Assembly (NCBI GenBank): GCA_964424205.1
Contig: CAYRIF010000057.1
Location: forward strand, 1 to 15,711
Source of the DNA: CAYRIF01 sp964424205
GTDB taxonomy: Bacteria; Bacteroidota; Bacteroidia; Cytophagales; Cyclobacteriaceae
DNA: 15,711 nucleotides
Direction: 5' to 3'
Position 1 is the first letter of the stretch. Every line of letters begins with the position of its first letter. Shown in pieces: positions 8,338-15,711 of this stretch. A program made the position numbers and the translations under genes. The notes under the pieces were generated by a model. The model did no database searches. It had not been told where the DNA came from and saw only the letters and a list, made by a program, of their open reading frames with translations.

Positions 8338-10263
8338 CTATACTAACATTCCCATGATAAGTATATCGTCTGTTTGTTCATTTCCTCCCTTCCATTCCCG
8401 AATGGTTTTATCCAAAATTTCTTTTTGAAGATGCATAGGCTGTCCTTGGATTTCAGAGATTTTATCTTTCAATCTTTTTGCTAAAAACTTCTTATCGTTT
8501 TTTCCTCCAAACTGATCGATATAGCCATCAGAAAATAAATAAACAGTATCATCTTTATTAAGATATATTTCATGTTCCTTATATGTTTTTTCTTTTGACT
8601 GAAAAATACCTCCAATCGAAAAATTGTCTCCTTTGATTTCCCTTAACTCATTGTTAGTGAAATAGTATAAAGGTCTTTTTGCTCCTGCATACGTCAATTT
8701 CATACTCCCCTTGTCATACCTACCTATAGCAACATCCATTCCATCGGTATTGTTTTCGTGGCTAAATGTTTTCCGTACTTCAGTATTAAGCGCCGCTAAT
8801 ATTTTTGCAGGTGCATGAATCGCTTTTTCAATAATTATTTGATTTAAGCTGAAATTTCCTAAAACAGTCATCATTGCTCCTGGCACACCGTGCCCTGTAC
8901 AATCTACTATGGCAAAAATGATATAATCTCCGTTATCATAAAACCATGGGAAATCGCCATTGATGACATCTCGTGCACGCGTATATAAGAAGTAATCCGT
9001 AAAGTAGTCATTCAATACATCAGGAGTGCTAAGAAAAGAATCTTGTATGGATTTAGCGTAGGATATACTATCCATAATACTGTCATTCTTCTTTTGTATT
9101 TCGATATTCTTCTCTGTCAGTGCTTTGTTTGAAAATTCTCGGAGCTTTTTCCTACTATAAATCACCAGCCCAAGCGTGATAAAAAGAAACAGCGATACAA
9201 CAGACAAAGAAGCAATCAAAATCGCCTGTGAGCTTTTCAATTTGTTTATAATACGCCTTGCCCTGGATTGTTGCTGGTTATGTTCCTTATTCTTATTGTT
9301 CAAATCCATAATTCCAATTTTTGAAGTCACTAATTTTTCCTGGTTAAGAAGAGAATCCTTAGCGCTATTATGCTTTTGCAGGTAGGCCAATGCTTGTTTA
9401 TATGCACCTTTTCTTTCTAAGGCTTTAGATAACCCCAAATAACTTTCTTTAAGCCTTAATTTAGAATGAACAGATTCCCCTAGAAAAAGTGCTTTTGTAT
9501 AATATTTCTCTGCAGAGTCAATTTCGTTAATATGTAAATAAGCTAGTCCCATACTATTAAATAGTCTCGCCTTAGCATAATAATCTCTAATGCCTTCGCC
9601 TATTCTTTTTGATGCCTCAAAATAAAATAGCGCAGAATCATATACGCCTCGGTGGATATAATTATCACCGATATTATTATACGCAAAGAACAAAGGATCA
9701 CGATCACCATGCTCAATAATTAAATCCACAGCCTCGCTAAAATTTATATACGCATCCATATGCTCACCCCTGCCCTCATGTGCCAATCCTACATTGGCCA
9801 TTGTATTATAAATATCAACCACTCTATTTAAAGCCTTCGCTTGCTTCATGCTCTTTTCAAAATACGCCAGTGCCTTATCATATTCCTTGTTTTCCAGGTA
9901 TATTACAGCCATATTATTTGCCAAAACCATCATATTAACTTCTTGATTAAGCGCTTCATATATTGACAATGACTTGCTAAAATAATTTAGAGCCATTTCA
10001 TAATTTCCCATGGTATAATTTACCCTCGCCAAATTATCATATGCCGCACCTTCTCTGCTTTTATTTTTTGCCTGCACAACAAGTTTAAGGTACTGCTTGC
10101 TATAGGTTAGCGCTAGGACTGGATTTATGTAAGCCAGGCTATCAGATTTTATCAAGAAGCTTTCTATTTCAACACTATCTTTTCTATAATCAACTTGCGA
10201 ATACATGACATGACCCGTTGAAAAAATAATAAGTAATATAAAAATGACAACCTTTTTTTGCAT
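8338..10263 (-). CDS. TPR-sensor, membrane-anchored SpoIIE-family protein phosphatase (PP2C type)
   Basis: This 641-residue protein has a signal peptide (1-22, KKVVIFILLIIFS) and about five or six tetratricopeptide repeats (roughly 70-300, with ALNYF, ALAYF, ALFYFEAS and AEKYY helices). A single transmembrane helix follows (about 347-369). After that come a short charged coiled coil (372-398) and a SpoIIE/PP2C catalytic domain (about 400-641). Catalytic landmarks are SYAKSIQ (401-407), GDFPW (436-440), the metal-binding VDCTGHGVPGA (453-463), GMDVAI (508-513), FSDG (577-580) and TDD (631-633); all metal-ligand aspartates are present. The layout puts the TPRs in the periplasm and the phosphatase in the cytoplasm. 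Family members dephosphorylate serine or threonine on anti-anti-sigma proteins or other targets, but no STAS or anti-sigma gene is visible nearby. It starts with ATG, transcribed away from the small lipoprotein gene across 138 bp. The signal sensed and the target are unknown. Confidence 0.92.
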   Translation of the reverse strand: MQKKVVIFILLIIFSTGHVMYSQVDYRKDSVEIESFLIKSDSLAYINPVLALTYSKQYLKLVVQAKNKSREGAAYDNLARVNYTMGNYEMALNYFSKSLSIYEALNQEVNMMVLANNMAVIYLENKEYDKALAYFEKSMKQAKALNRVVDIYNTMANVGLAHEGRGEHMDAYINFSEAVDLIIEHGDRDPLFFAYNNIGDNYIHRGVYDSALFYFEASKRIGEGIRDYYAKARLFNSMGLAYLHINEIDSAEKYYTKALFLGESVHSKLRLKESYLGLSKALERKGAYKQALAYLQKHNSAKDSLLNQEKLVTSKIGIMDLNNKNKEHNQQQSRARRIINKLKSSQAILIASLSVVSLFLFITLGLVIYSRKKLREFSNKALTEKNIEIQKKNDSIMDSISYAKSIQDSFLSTPDVLNDYFTDYFLYTRARDVINGDFPWFYDNGDYIIFAIVDCTGHGVPGAMMTVLGNFSLNQIIIEKAIHAPAKILAALNTEVRKTFSHENNTDGMDVAIGRYDKGSMKLTYAGAKRPLYYFTNNELREIKGDNFSIGGIFQSKEKTYKEHEIYLNKDDTVYLFSDGYIDQFGGKNDKKFLAKRLKDKISEIQGQPMHLQKEILDKTIREWKGGNEQTDDILIMGMLV

Positions 10264-10401
10264 TATATCAAGTTTTTATAACTTAGATTCTTTGTATTTT
10301 CAAAGTAGCAATAATTATTCATATATGTAAAAAAAAAATGATAAATTAAACAAAATTGTAAATTTCAACTACTTTAGAGCAATGTTTAATGTTTCCTTAC
10401 C

Positions 10402-10602
10402 ATGAAATTTTTTATACAACAAACAAAACAAAATTTGCTCGTTTGGATTAGCGTGTTTATACTATCGCTCATTTGGAGTAGCTGCAGCAAAGTAGGAAGT
10501 GCGAAAAGTAAATATGTCGTAAAACCAAAAAACAGAAATCGGTTTTATAGCCCGAAAAAGGATAAGCGAAAAAAACGCACAAGAAGTGTGAAGTATAAAT
10601 AA
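10402..10602 (+). CDS. Small, highly basic predicted lipoprotein of unknown function
   Basis: I do not recognise this 66-residue protein. It has a basic start (MKFFIQQTKQ), a hydrophobic helix (about 11-25) and a cysteine at residue 28 in LIWSSC, which resembles a lipoprotein signal, though tryptophan at -3 is not canonical. The mature part would be about 39 residues and extremely basic: seventeen lysines or arginines against one aspartate, ending KKDKRKKRTRSVKYK. A gene is supported by the ATG, the coherent secretion signal, its position as first gene of the rightward set and the 22-bp gap to the S9 peptidase gene. The opposite-strand reading of this stretch has no such features. It could interact with lipopolysaccharide, peptidoglycan or nucleic acid by charge, but that is speculation. 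A membrane-anchored peptide without lipid is the alternative. Confidence 0.6.
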   Translation: MKFFIQQTKQNLLVWISVFILSLIWSSCSKVGSAKSKYVVKPKNRNRFYSPKKDKRKKRTRSVKYK

Positions 10603-10624
10603 AATTCTTAAATTTCTAATTTCA

Positions 10625-13003
10625 ATGGCCAACATAAAACAATACAAATACCTAGTATATCTTCTTTTATTAACCTATTCGATCCAAGTTTATGCTCAAA
10701 ACTCTTCTAAACTTACGATTGAAAAAATAATGCAAGGAGAAAAGTTTATTGGCGTTTCCCCAAGTAATGCTTATTGGTCTGAAAGTGGAAGTGAAATATA
10801 CTTTAGATGGAATCCAGCAGGAAATTTAGGCGACTCTTTATATGCTTATTCATTAGCAACCCATAAAACCACTAAAGTAAGCCCACAAAAAAGAAGAAAA
10901 TTACCAGCACAACATGGGATTTACAACCACGAGCACACCATCAAGCTTTATGAGAAAAATGGAGACATATTCTTATACTTCATTAAAAGTGAAGATACAA
11001 AGCAAATAACAAACACAATAAATAGAGAATCAAACCTGTCATTTTCTCAGGATGAAAAAAATATAATTTTTCAAACAAACAGCAATCTGTTTTCTTTGAA
11101 TATTGCAAACGGAAACTTCACTCAATTAACCAACTTTACAACAGGAAGCAAACAAGATAAGCGTGATATTCCAAGTGCTGAAAATGAAAAGTTCCTTTAC
11201 AATGACCAGTTAACATACTTTGAAATTCTTAAAGAAAGAAAAGAAAAAAAAGCGGCGAAAAAACAGTTTAGAAAAAAAAATAAAACCAAGAGACCAAAAA
11301 CGATTTATTTAGGTAGTAAATCAATAGATAATATTATACTTAGTCCTGATGGAAAATTTGTGACTTATCGTTTAACGAAAAGAGCCAATCCAGAAAATAC
11401 AAAAGTGCCAAATTATGTCACAGAACACGGTAATACAGAAAATCTTGTGACAAGACCAAATGTGGGAAGGGCACAAACCACCTACGAAACAGAAATATAT
11501 GATATAGGAAATGATACCACTTTCCTGCTAAAAACAGGGATGATTCCAGGTATCTATGACATTCCTGATTTTCTAAAGGGAAAAAATGATGGAAAATCAC
11601 TTTTTGAAAAAGAAAGGCAAAGCATTGTTCACGGTCCCATTTGGTCAGATAACGGCAAGCAAGCAATTATAGTTGTTCGTTCCATCGACAATAAAGATCG
11701 TTGGATAATGTTACTTGATTTGGCCACTGGCAAGCCGAAGTTATTAGATAGGCAAACTGACCAAGCATGGATTGGCGGTCCAGGGATTAGCAGTTGGAAT
11801 TATACAACTGGTGCCATAGGTTGGTTGCCAGATAATAAAACTATATGGCTGCAAAGCGAAGAAAGTGGTTACTCTCACCTTTGCAGTATTAATGTCAATA
11901 CAGGAAAAAAGAAGACGTTGACTAAAGGGAAATTTGAAATTTACAACCCACAATTATCAAAAGACAAGCAATACTTTTACTTTTCTTCCAATGAGGTTCA
12001 TCCCGGGGAAAGACACTTTTACAAAATGTCTATCAACGGTGGAAAGCGAACAAAAATAACCAAGGCGGCAGGAAGAAATGATGTAATTCTTTCCCCAGAC
12101 GAAACTAAAATGGCCATACTGCAGTCATTTGCCAATCAACCAACAGAATTATATATAACCGCAAATAATATAGATAACAAACCCATAAAAATTACTGACT
12201 CACAAACTGACGATTTTAAGGCATATACCTGGCGAACACCAGCATTCATATCATTTAAAGCAAGTGATGGCGCTGACGTTTACGCACGAATATACCAACC
12301 TGAGACTTCAAAAAAAACAAGTGCAGCGGTGATTTTTGTTCATGGGGCAGGCTACCTTCAAAATGCGCATAAATGGTGGAGCAGTTACTATCATGAATAT
12401 ATGTTTCACAATTTTTTGGCAGACAATGGCTACACCATTTTAGACATTGACTATCGTGGCAGCGCGGGTTATGGACGAGACTGGCGGACAGGTATTTATA
12501 GATTTATGGGTGGTAAAGATTTAGATGACCAAATCGATGGTGCGAAACTATTGGTAGAAAAATATAATATTGATAAAAATAAAATTGGAATTTACGGCGG
12601 TTCCTATGGCGGGGTTATTACCATCATTGCACAGTTCACAAAGCCAGGAATATTTAAGGCTGGGGCAGCATTAAGGTCTGTGACGGACTGGGCACACTAC
12701 AACCATGAGTACACTTCCAACATACTAAATACCCCCGTACAAGATAGTATCGCCTATGCCAAAAGCTCTCCCATATATTACGCTGAAGGATTACAGGATG
12801 CATTGCTGATGTGTCATGGCGTAATCGATACTAACGTCCATTTTCAAGATGTTGTCAGACTGTCCCAGCGCCTCATTGAACTTGGAAAAGATGATTGGGA
12901 ACTTGCCATTTATCCACTAGAAGGACATGGATTCAAAGAACCAAGTAGCTGGACTGATGAGTACAAAAGAATTTTTAAACTATTTGAAAAAAATCTAAAA
13001 TAA
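10625..13003 (+). CDS. Secreted S9 family peptidase (prolyl oligopeptidase/DPP-IV-like)
   Basis: This 792-residue serine peptidase has a signal peptide (1-24, ending QVYAQ), so it works in the periplasm or outside. Residues about 30-530 form the DPP-IV-type beta-propeller that restricts access to small peptides. Residues about 540-792 are the alpha/beta-hydrolase. The catalytic serine is S660 in GIYGGSYGG (655-663), with D735 in CHGVIDTNV (730-738) and H768 in LEGHGF (765-770); HGAGY (573-577) supplies the oxyanion-hole region and DYRGSAGYG (609-617) is a further family signature. A strongly basic stretch (KERKEKKAAKKQFRKKNKTK, 203-222) interrupts the propeller; comparable charged inserts occur in related Bacteroidota S9 proteins. 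Members remove dipeptides or acyl amino acids, often after proline; exact specificity is unclear. It follows the small lipoprotein gene by 22 bp and precedes the GGT gene by 5 bp, indicating an operon for peptide breakdown. Confidence 0.93.
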   Translation: MANIKQYKYLVYLLLLTYSIQVYAQNSSKLTIEKIMQGEKFIGVSPSNAYWSESGSEIYFRWNPAGNLGDSLYAYSLATHKTTKVSPQKRRKLPAQHGIYNHEHTIKLYEKNGDIFLYFIKSEDTKQITNTINRESNLSFSQDEKNIIFQTNSNLFSLNIANGNFTQLTNFTTGSKQDKRDIPSAENEKFLYNDQLTYFEILKERKEKKAAKKQFRKKNKTKRPKTIYLGSKSIDNIILSPDGKFVTYRLTKRANPENTKVPNYVTEHGNTENLVTRPNVGRAQTTYETEIYDIGNDTTFLLKTGMIPGIYDIPDFLKGKNDGKSLFEKERQSIVHGPIWSDNGKQAIIVVRSIDNKDRWIMLLDLATGKPKLLDRQTDQAWIGGPGISSWNYTTGAIGWLPDNKTIWLQSEESGYSHLCSINVNTGKKKTLTKGKFEIYNPQLSKDKQYFYFSSNEVHPGERHFYKMSINGGKRTKITKAAGRNDVILSPDETKMAILQSFANQPTELYITANNIDNKPIKITDSQTDDFKAYTWRTPAFISFKASDGADVYARIYQPETSKKTSAAVIFVHGAGYLQNAHKWWSSYYHEYMFHNFLADNGYTILDIDYRGSAGYGRDWRTGIYRFMGGKDLDDQIDGAKLLVEKYNIDKNKIGIYGGSYGGVITIIAQFTKPGIFKAGAALRSVTDWAHYNHEYTSNILNTPVQDSIAYAKSSPIYYAEGLQDALLMCHGVIDTNVHFQDVVRLSQRLIELGKDDWELAIYPLEGHGFKEPSSWTDEYKRIFKLFEKNLK

Positions 13004-13008
13004 ACACC

Positions 13009-14718
13009 ATGAAAAAACTATTCTCCTATTTATTTATCATACTCCTTATTTTTTCTTCTTGTGTTAAAAAAATTGATACAAAATCTAGCGTTGCAAAAGT
13101 AACTACTGGCGTTATTGCAGATAGTGCCATGGTCGTATGTGCTAGAAAAGAAGCGTCAGACATTGGACTAGCCATCATGAAAAAAGGTGGAAACGCCTAC
13201 GATGCCATGATTGCTACAGGCTTAGCACTGGTCGTTACCTATCCTTTTGCTGGAAATATTGGTGGTGGTGGGTTTATGGTTTACAGAACGAAAGAAGGGG
13301 AGACTGGTGCCCTAGATTATAGAGAGAAAGCACCATTGGCTGCAACACATGACATGTATCTGGATGAGGCAGGGAATGTAATTGATGGAAAAAGTACCTT
13401 AGGAGCATTAGCTGTTGGGGTGCCAGGAGCCATCGCTGGTTTTTTTGCGGTACATGAGAAATTTGGTTCGTTACCCTTCAAGGATTTGATTCAACCATCC
13501 ATTGACTTGGCAAAAAAAGGGGTGGTGGTTACTGAAAAACAAGCTAAGAGATTAAACCACTACAAACAGTATTTCCAAGAAGCAAACAAGCAAACCATCT
13601 TCCTTGACAAAGAGTGGAAAGCAGGAGATATCATCAAATACCCCAAACTTGCGGCAACTTTTGAAAGAATTAGAGACCAAGGAAGGGATGAATTTTACAA
13701 AGGAAAAACAGCAGATATACTAGTAGACTACCTGACAAATCTAGGGGGAATCATCACTAAAGCAGATCTCGCAAAATATGATGCCAAGTGGCGAGATGCA
13801 GTGAGTTTTACATACGAAGATGTAAAAATAATATCCATGTCTCCCCCATCAAGCGGTGGTATCTGCATTGCCCAAATTTTAAAATCCATTGAGCCATACA
13901 ACATCAAGCAATATCCGCACAACAGCACAAAATACATCCAATTAATCACTGAGGCCGAACGAAGAGCATTTGCAGATCGTGCCTACTTTTTGGGCGATAT
14001 AGATTTTATAAAAACGCCCATCGACACGCTAATATCAGACAGCTATATCACTAGTAGAATGAAAGATTTCTCTTGGACAAGAGCAAACACTTCTACTGAA
14101 ATTGACCATGGAAATATTGTGGGATTAGAAAGTAATGAGACCACCCATTATTCCATTGTCGATCCATTTGGCAATGCGGTTTCGGTAACGACAACACTGA
14201 ATGGTGCTTATGGCTCAAAAGTATTTGTACCTGAAGGTGGATTTTTCCTAAACAACGAAATGGATGACTTTAGTGCCAAACCTGGCGTCCCAAATATGTT
14301 TGGACTGGTGGGCGCCGAAGCTAATAAAATAGCACCTGAGAAAAGAATGCTTAGCTCAATGACCCCCACCATTGTGGCGAAAAATGGCAAGCTAAAAATG
14401 GTTTTAGGCTCTCCAGGAGGGTCAACAATTATCACTTCAGTCATGCAAAATATTCTAAATGTTGTAGACTACAATATGGGGATGCAACAGTCGGTTGCAA
14501 TGCCACGCTTTCATCACCAGTGGCTACCTGACAACATTAGAATAGAACTTTCAGGTTTTAGTGATCGCACCAAAGATGAGCTCAAAGCGTTGGGCTATAA
14601 AATTGACCAAAGTAATGCGCCTGTCATTGGAAAGGTTGATGCCATTCTTGTGCTACCCAATGGAAAACTAGAAGGGGGCGCTGATCCAAGAGGAGATGAT
14701 GCTGCAGCGGGATTTTAG
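13009..14718 (+). CDS. ggt: Gamma-glutamyltransferase, predicted lipoprotein
   Basis: This is a 569-residue N-terminal nucleophile hydrolase that cleaves gamma-glutamyl bonds, for instance in glutathione, and can transfer the glutamyl group. A lipoprotein signal (KKLFSYLFIILLIFSSC, lipid Cys18) suggests anchoring in the envelope rather than the free periplasmic form of E. coli. The precursor should self-cleave before T378 in NETTHYSIVD (376-385), giving a large subunit (to 377) and a small subunit (378-569). Substrate residues include R105 in DYREKAP, the SPPSSGG segment (278-284), NNEMDDF (415-421), MLSSMTP (447-453) and the oxyanion-forming GSPGG (467-471). The C-terminus GGADPRGDDAAAGF is typical. 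Length and all catalytic landmarks are normal. It begins 5 bp after the S9 peptidase stop, so the two are almost certainly co-transcribed and may jointly recycle glutathione-like or other extracellular peptides. Confidence 0.96.
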   Translation: MKKLFSYLFIILLIFSSCVKKIDTKSSVAKVTTGVIADSAMVVCARKEASDIGLAIMKKGGNAYDAMIATGLALVVTYPFAGNIGGGGFMVYRTKEGETGALDYREKAPLAATHDMYLDEAGNVIDGKSTLGALAVGVPGAIAGFFAVHEKFGSLPFKDLIQPSIDLAKKGVVVTEKQAKRLNHYKQYFQEANKQTIFLDKEWKAGDIIKYPKLAATFERIRDQGRDEFYKGKTADILVDYLTNLGGIITKADLAKYDAKWRDAVSFTYEDVKIISMSPPSSGGICIAQILKSIEPYNIKQYPHNSTKYIQLITEAERRAFADRAYFLGDIDFIKTPIDTLISDSYITSRMKDFSWTRANTSTEIDHGNIVGLESNETTHYSIVDPFGNAVSVTTTLNGAYGSKVFVPEGGFFLNNEMDDFSAKPGVPNMFGLVGAEANKIAPEKRMLSSMTPTIVAKNGKLKMVLGSPGGSTIITSVMQNILNVVDYNMGMQQSVAMPRFHHQWLPDNIRIELSGFSDRTKDELKALGYKIDQSNAPVIGKVDAILVLPNGKLEGGADPRGDDAAAGF

Positions 14719-14769
14719 AATTCTGGATATTTTCGGCGTCCCTCTACAAGAGAACCTGAGCTAAAAAAC

Positions 14770-14775
14770 AGAGGA
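14770..14775 (+). promoter_or_regulatory. Shine-Dalgarno-like AGAGGA before the YhhN gene
   Basis: AGAGGA ends three bases before the ATG at 14779. It is the clearest purine-rich ribosome-binding sequence I noticed before a start in the window, where most starts lack one. The spacing is short, so its contribution is uncertain. Confidence 0.35.
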
Positions 14776-14778
14776 AAA

Positions 14779-15456
14779 ATGGCAAAAAAAAACCAGGTAA
14801 AACTAGCGCTTGTAATATTTTTCGTTGTCGCAATATTAGATATTGTTGGCATAATTATGCACAGCGTGCTACTTAGAACAATCTTCAAACCTCTAGTTAT
14901 GCTTTCCCTGGCACTCTATTACCTTTCCGCAACAAAAAAAAATAATATATGGTATCTCGTAGGAATCTTCTTCTCATTTCTAGAAGACGTGTTTTTATTA
15001 AATAGTGGAGAATTCTATTTCATACTTGGGCTAGCTTCCTTTCTACTTGCCCACATTGTATATATTAAAATTACTAATAGTTTTATTAATAGAAAATCAA
15101 TCTCAAAAATCACTGTAACCACATTACCATTTATTGCATTTTTCATTGTCTTTCTATTCCTTTTAAAAGATTATTTAAGTGAGATGCTTCTTCCAGTAAT
15201 TGTATACGGAATTGTTATTTCCATTTTTGGAATGGTCACCACATTGAATTACAGCAGTTACAAATCAAAGGCTAATTTATGGCTCTTACTTGGCGCACTA
15301 TTTTTTATTCTATCCGACAGTATTCTTGCCGTCAATAAGTTTTATAGTACCAAAGAAGTTTATGGGTTAACAGTCATGGTAACTTATATTATCGCACAAT
15401 TTTTTATCTGTAAAGCCATGATTTTGAAAGACAGCCCGCTTAGTACAGTCAAATAA
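14779..15456 (+). CDS. YhhN/TMEM86 family membrane protein, possible lysoplasmalogenase
   Basis: This 225-residue integral membrane protein has about seven or eight hydrophobic helices and matches the YhhN layout. Landmarks are FKPLVMLSLALYY (36-48), SFLEDVFLL (66-74), FYFILGLASFLLAHIVYI (79-96) and LGALFFILSDSILAVNKF (171-188). The conserved acidic and histidine positions in the membrane (D70, H92, D180) are those proposed to form the active site of the animal homologue, a lysoplasmalogenase that cleaves vinyl-ether lysophospholipids. Most family members carry Gly-Asp where this has Glu69-Asp70. Bacterial substrates are poorly defined, so enzyme activity is a family-level inference. It starts 60 bp after the GGT stop on the same strand and could be the last gene of that operon, though the gap also leaves room for its own promoter. 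It converges on the leftward gene at the right edge. Confidence 0.85.
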   Translation: MAKKNQVKLALVIFFVVAILDIVGIIMHSVLLRTIFKPLVMLSLALYYLSATKKNNIWYLVGIFFSFLEDVFLLNSGEFYFILGLASFLLAHIVYIKITNSFINRKSISKITVTTLPFIAFFIVFLFLLKDYLSEMLLPVIVYGIVISIFGMVTTLNYSSYKSKANLWLLLGALFFILSDSILAVNKFYSTKEVYGLTVMVTYIIAQFFICKAMILKDSPLSTVK

Positions 15457-15632
15457 TTACTTCTTATCGGTTGAAATTATTTTCCTCTAATCTTTTGACT
15501 TCCCCCATGAGGCACTACTTTTTGATTGCCAAAGATAAATGTCCCTTTTTGGGATAGTATGTAACGAACATATGACAACTCCACACTTGAAATTTCAAGA
15601 CAGGAACAGAGAACATACAAAAATGTAACCTT
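15457..15632. other. Convergent intergenic stretch with a 14-bp palindrome
   Basis: No confident gene lies here. The perfect palindrome CTTGAAATTTCAAG is at 15586-15599; without a loop it is more like a binding-site dyad than a terminator. A short TCCC-TTTTT-GGGA element (15542-15554) could form a weak stem. On the minus strand the frame is open for 51 codons (15480-15632) up to a TAA at 15477-15479, with no ATG. No T-rich terminator is evident. Confidence 0.4.
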
Positions 15633-15711
15633 TCATAACACCTTTTCAGATATAAATACTCCGGATTTATAAAATTCCTCTTTTACCTTATGAGCAGACT
15701 CAGACCAAAAT
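15633..15711 (-). CDS. C-terminal end of an unidentified leftward gene, cut by the window
   Basis: The minus-strand frame read from 15710 gives 25 residues beginning FWSESAHKVKEEFY and ending SEKVL before a TGA at 15633-15635. Composition looks like a normal protein tail, with an amphipathic charged helix, and the position after the YhhN gene suits a convergent gene. It is too short to assign to a family, and chance openness cannot be excluded. The same frame stays open for 51 codons past the TGA. Confidence 0.4.
   Translation of the reverse strand, partial: FWSESAHKVKEEFYKSGVFISEKVL

Noticed and set aside
10264..10401. Promoter boxes in the 138-bp divergent region (TAAATTTC at 10359-10366, TACTTTAG at 10370-10377, and TACTTTG on the minus strand near 10301-10307)
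   Set aside because: Each is a partial -7 match without a TTTG at acceptable distance upstream; promoters must exist here but I cannot place them. A run of ten A residues at 10329-10338 is the only other feature.
10462..10647. Leftward 61-codon frame overlapping the small lipoprotein gene
   Set aside because: No signal peptide or motif, and it overlaps the start of the S9 peptidase; the rightward reading has a coherent lipoprotein signal and spacing.
11227..11293. Lysine-rich A-tract segment in the S9 peptidase as a possible frameshift or slippage site
   Set aside because: The frame continues normally on both sides, and charged inserts at this point occur in related S9 proteins.
14719..14778. 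Possible terminator between ggt and the YhhN gene (CTCT-ACA-AGAG)
   Set aside because: The stem is only four base pairs and no T-run follows.
1..15711. Search by eye for CRISPR arrays, tRNA or rRNA genes, insertion sequences, phage genes or toxin-antitoxin pairs
   Set aside because: No direct-repeat arrays, cloverleaf-like segments, transposase motifs or paired small genes were found; gaps between genes are too short to hold them.

Overview
The window looks like chromosomal DNA from a member of the Bacteroidota, probably Cytophagales-like. The DNA is visibly AT-rich. Most starts lack a clear Shine-Dalgarno sequence, and one intergenic region carries a -7 box matching the Bacteroidota consensus TAnnTTTG. 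The protein set also fits: a Reg_prop/Y_Y_Y two-component-type propeller sensor, a secreted TPR protein with a cytoplasmic SpoIIE/PP2C phosphatase, a fused trehalose-6-phosphate synthase/phosphatase, an S9 peptidase and a lipoprotein gamma-glutamyltransferase. The genus call is inference.

Layout: positions 1-4233 hold three leftward genes with 26-30 bp gaps, in transcription order a YegS/DagK-type lipid kinase, a RhlE-type DEAD-box RNA helicase and a two-propeller sensor cut off by the window edge. All three lack a usable ATG and appear to start at TTG. A 76-bp divergent region separates them from the rightward TPS-TPP fusion (4310-6481). This converges, with 5 bp between stop codons, on a leftward GH15 glycosidase (6487-8271), a plausible trehalase. 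Upstream of GH15 is a leftward sensor phosphatase with TPRs, one membrane helix and a SpoIIE domain (8338-10263).

After a 138-bp divergent region comes a rightward set: a tiny, very basic predicted lipoprotein (10402-10602), an S9 peptidase (10625-13003), a lipoprotein GGT only 5 bp later (13009-14718) and a YhhN-family membrane protein (14779-15456). The last 255 bp hold the apparent C-terminal end of a leftward gene (25 codons visible), followed in the same frame by 51 more open codons beyond its TGA.

Working together: the TPS-TPP fusion should make trehalose from UDP-glucose and glucose-6-phosphate, and the GH15 enzyme may hydrolyse it. The S9 peptidase and GGT look like an envelope module that trims peptides and gamma-glutamyl compounds. 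Two envelope-spanning sensors lie nearby (the second phosphatase identity is not visible), but no partner switch proteins are present. I see no mobile element, CRISPR array, phage gene, tRNA or rRNA, and no clearly new multi-gene system. The most unusual points are the three consecutive TTG starts, the crowded divergent promoter region, the basic mini-lipoprotein and the in-frame extension at the right edge.
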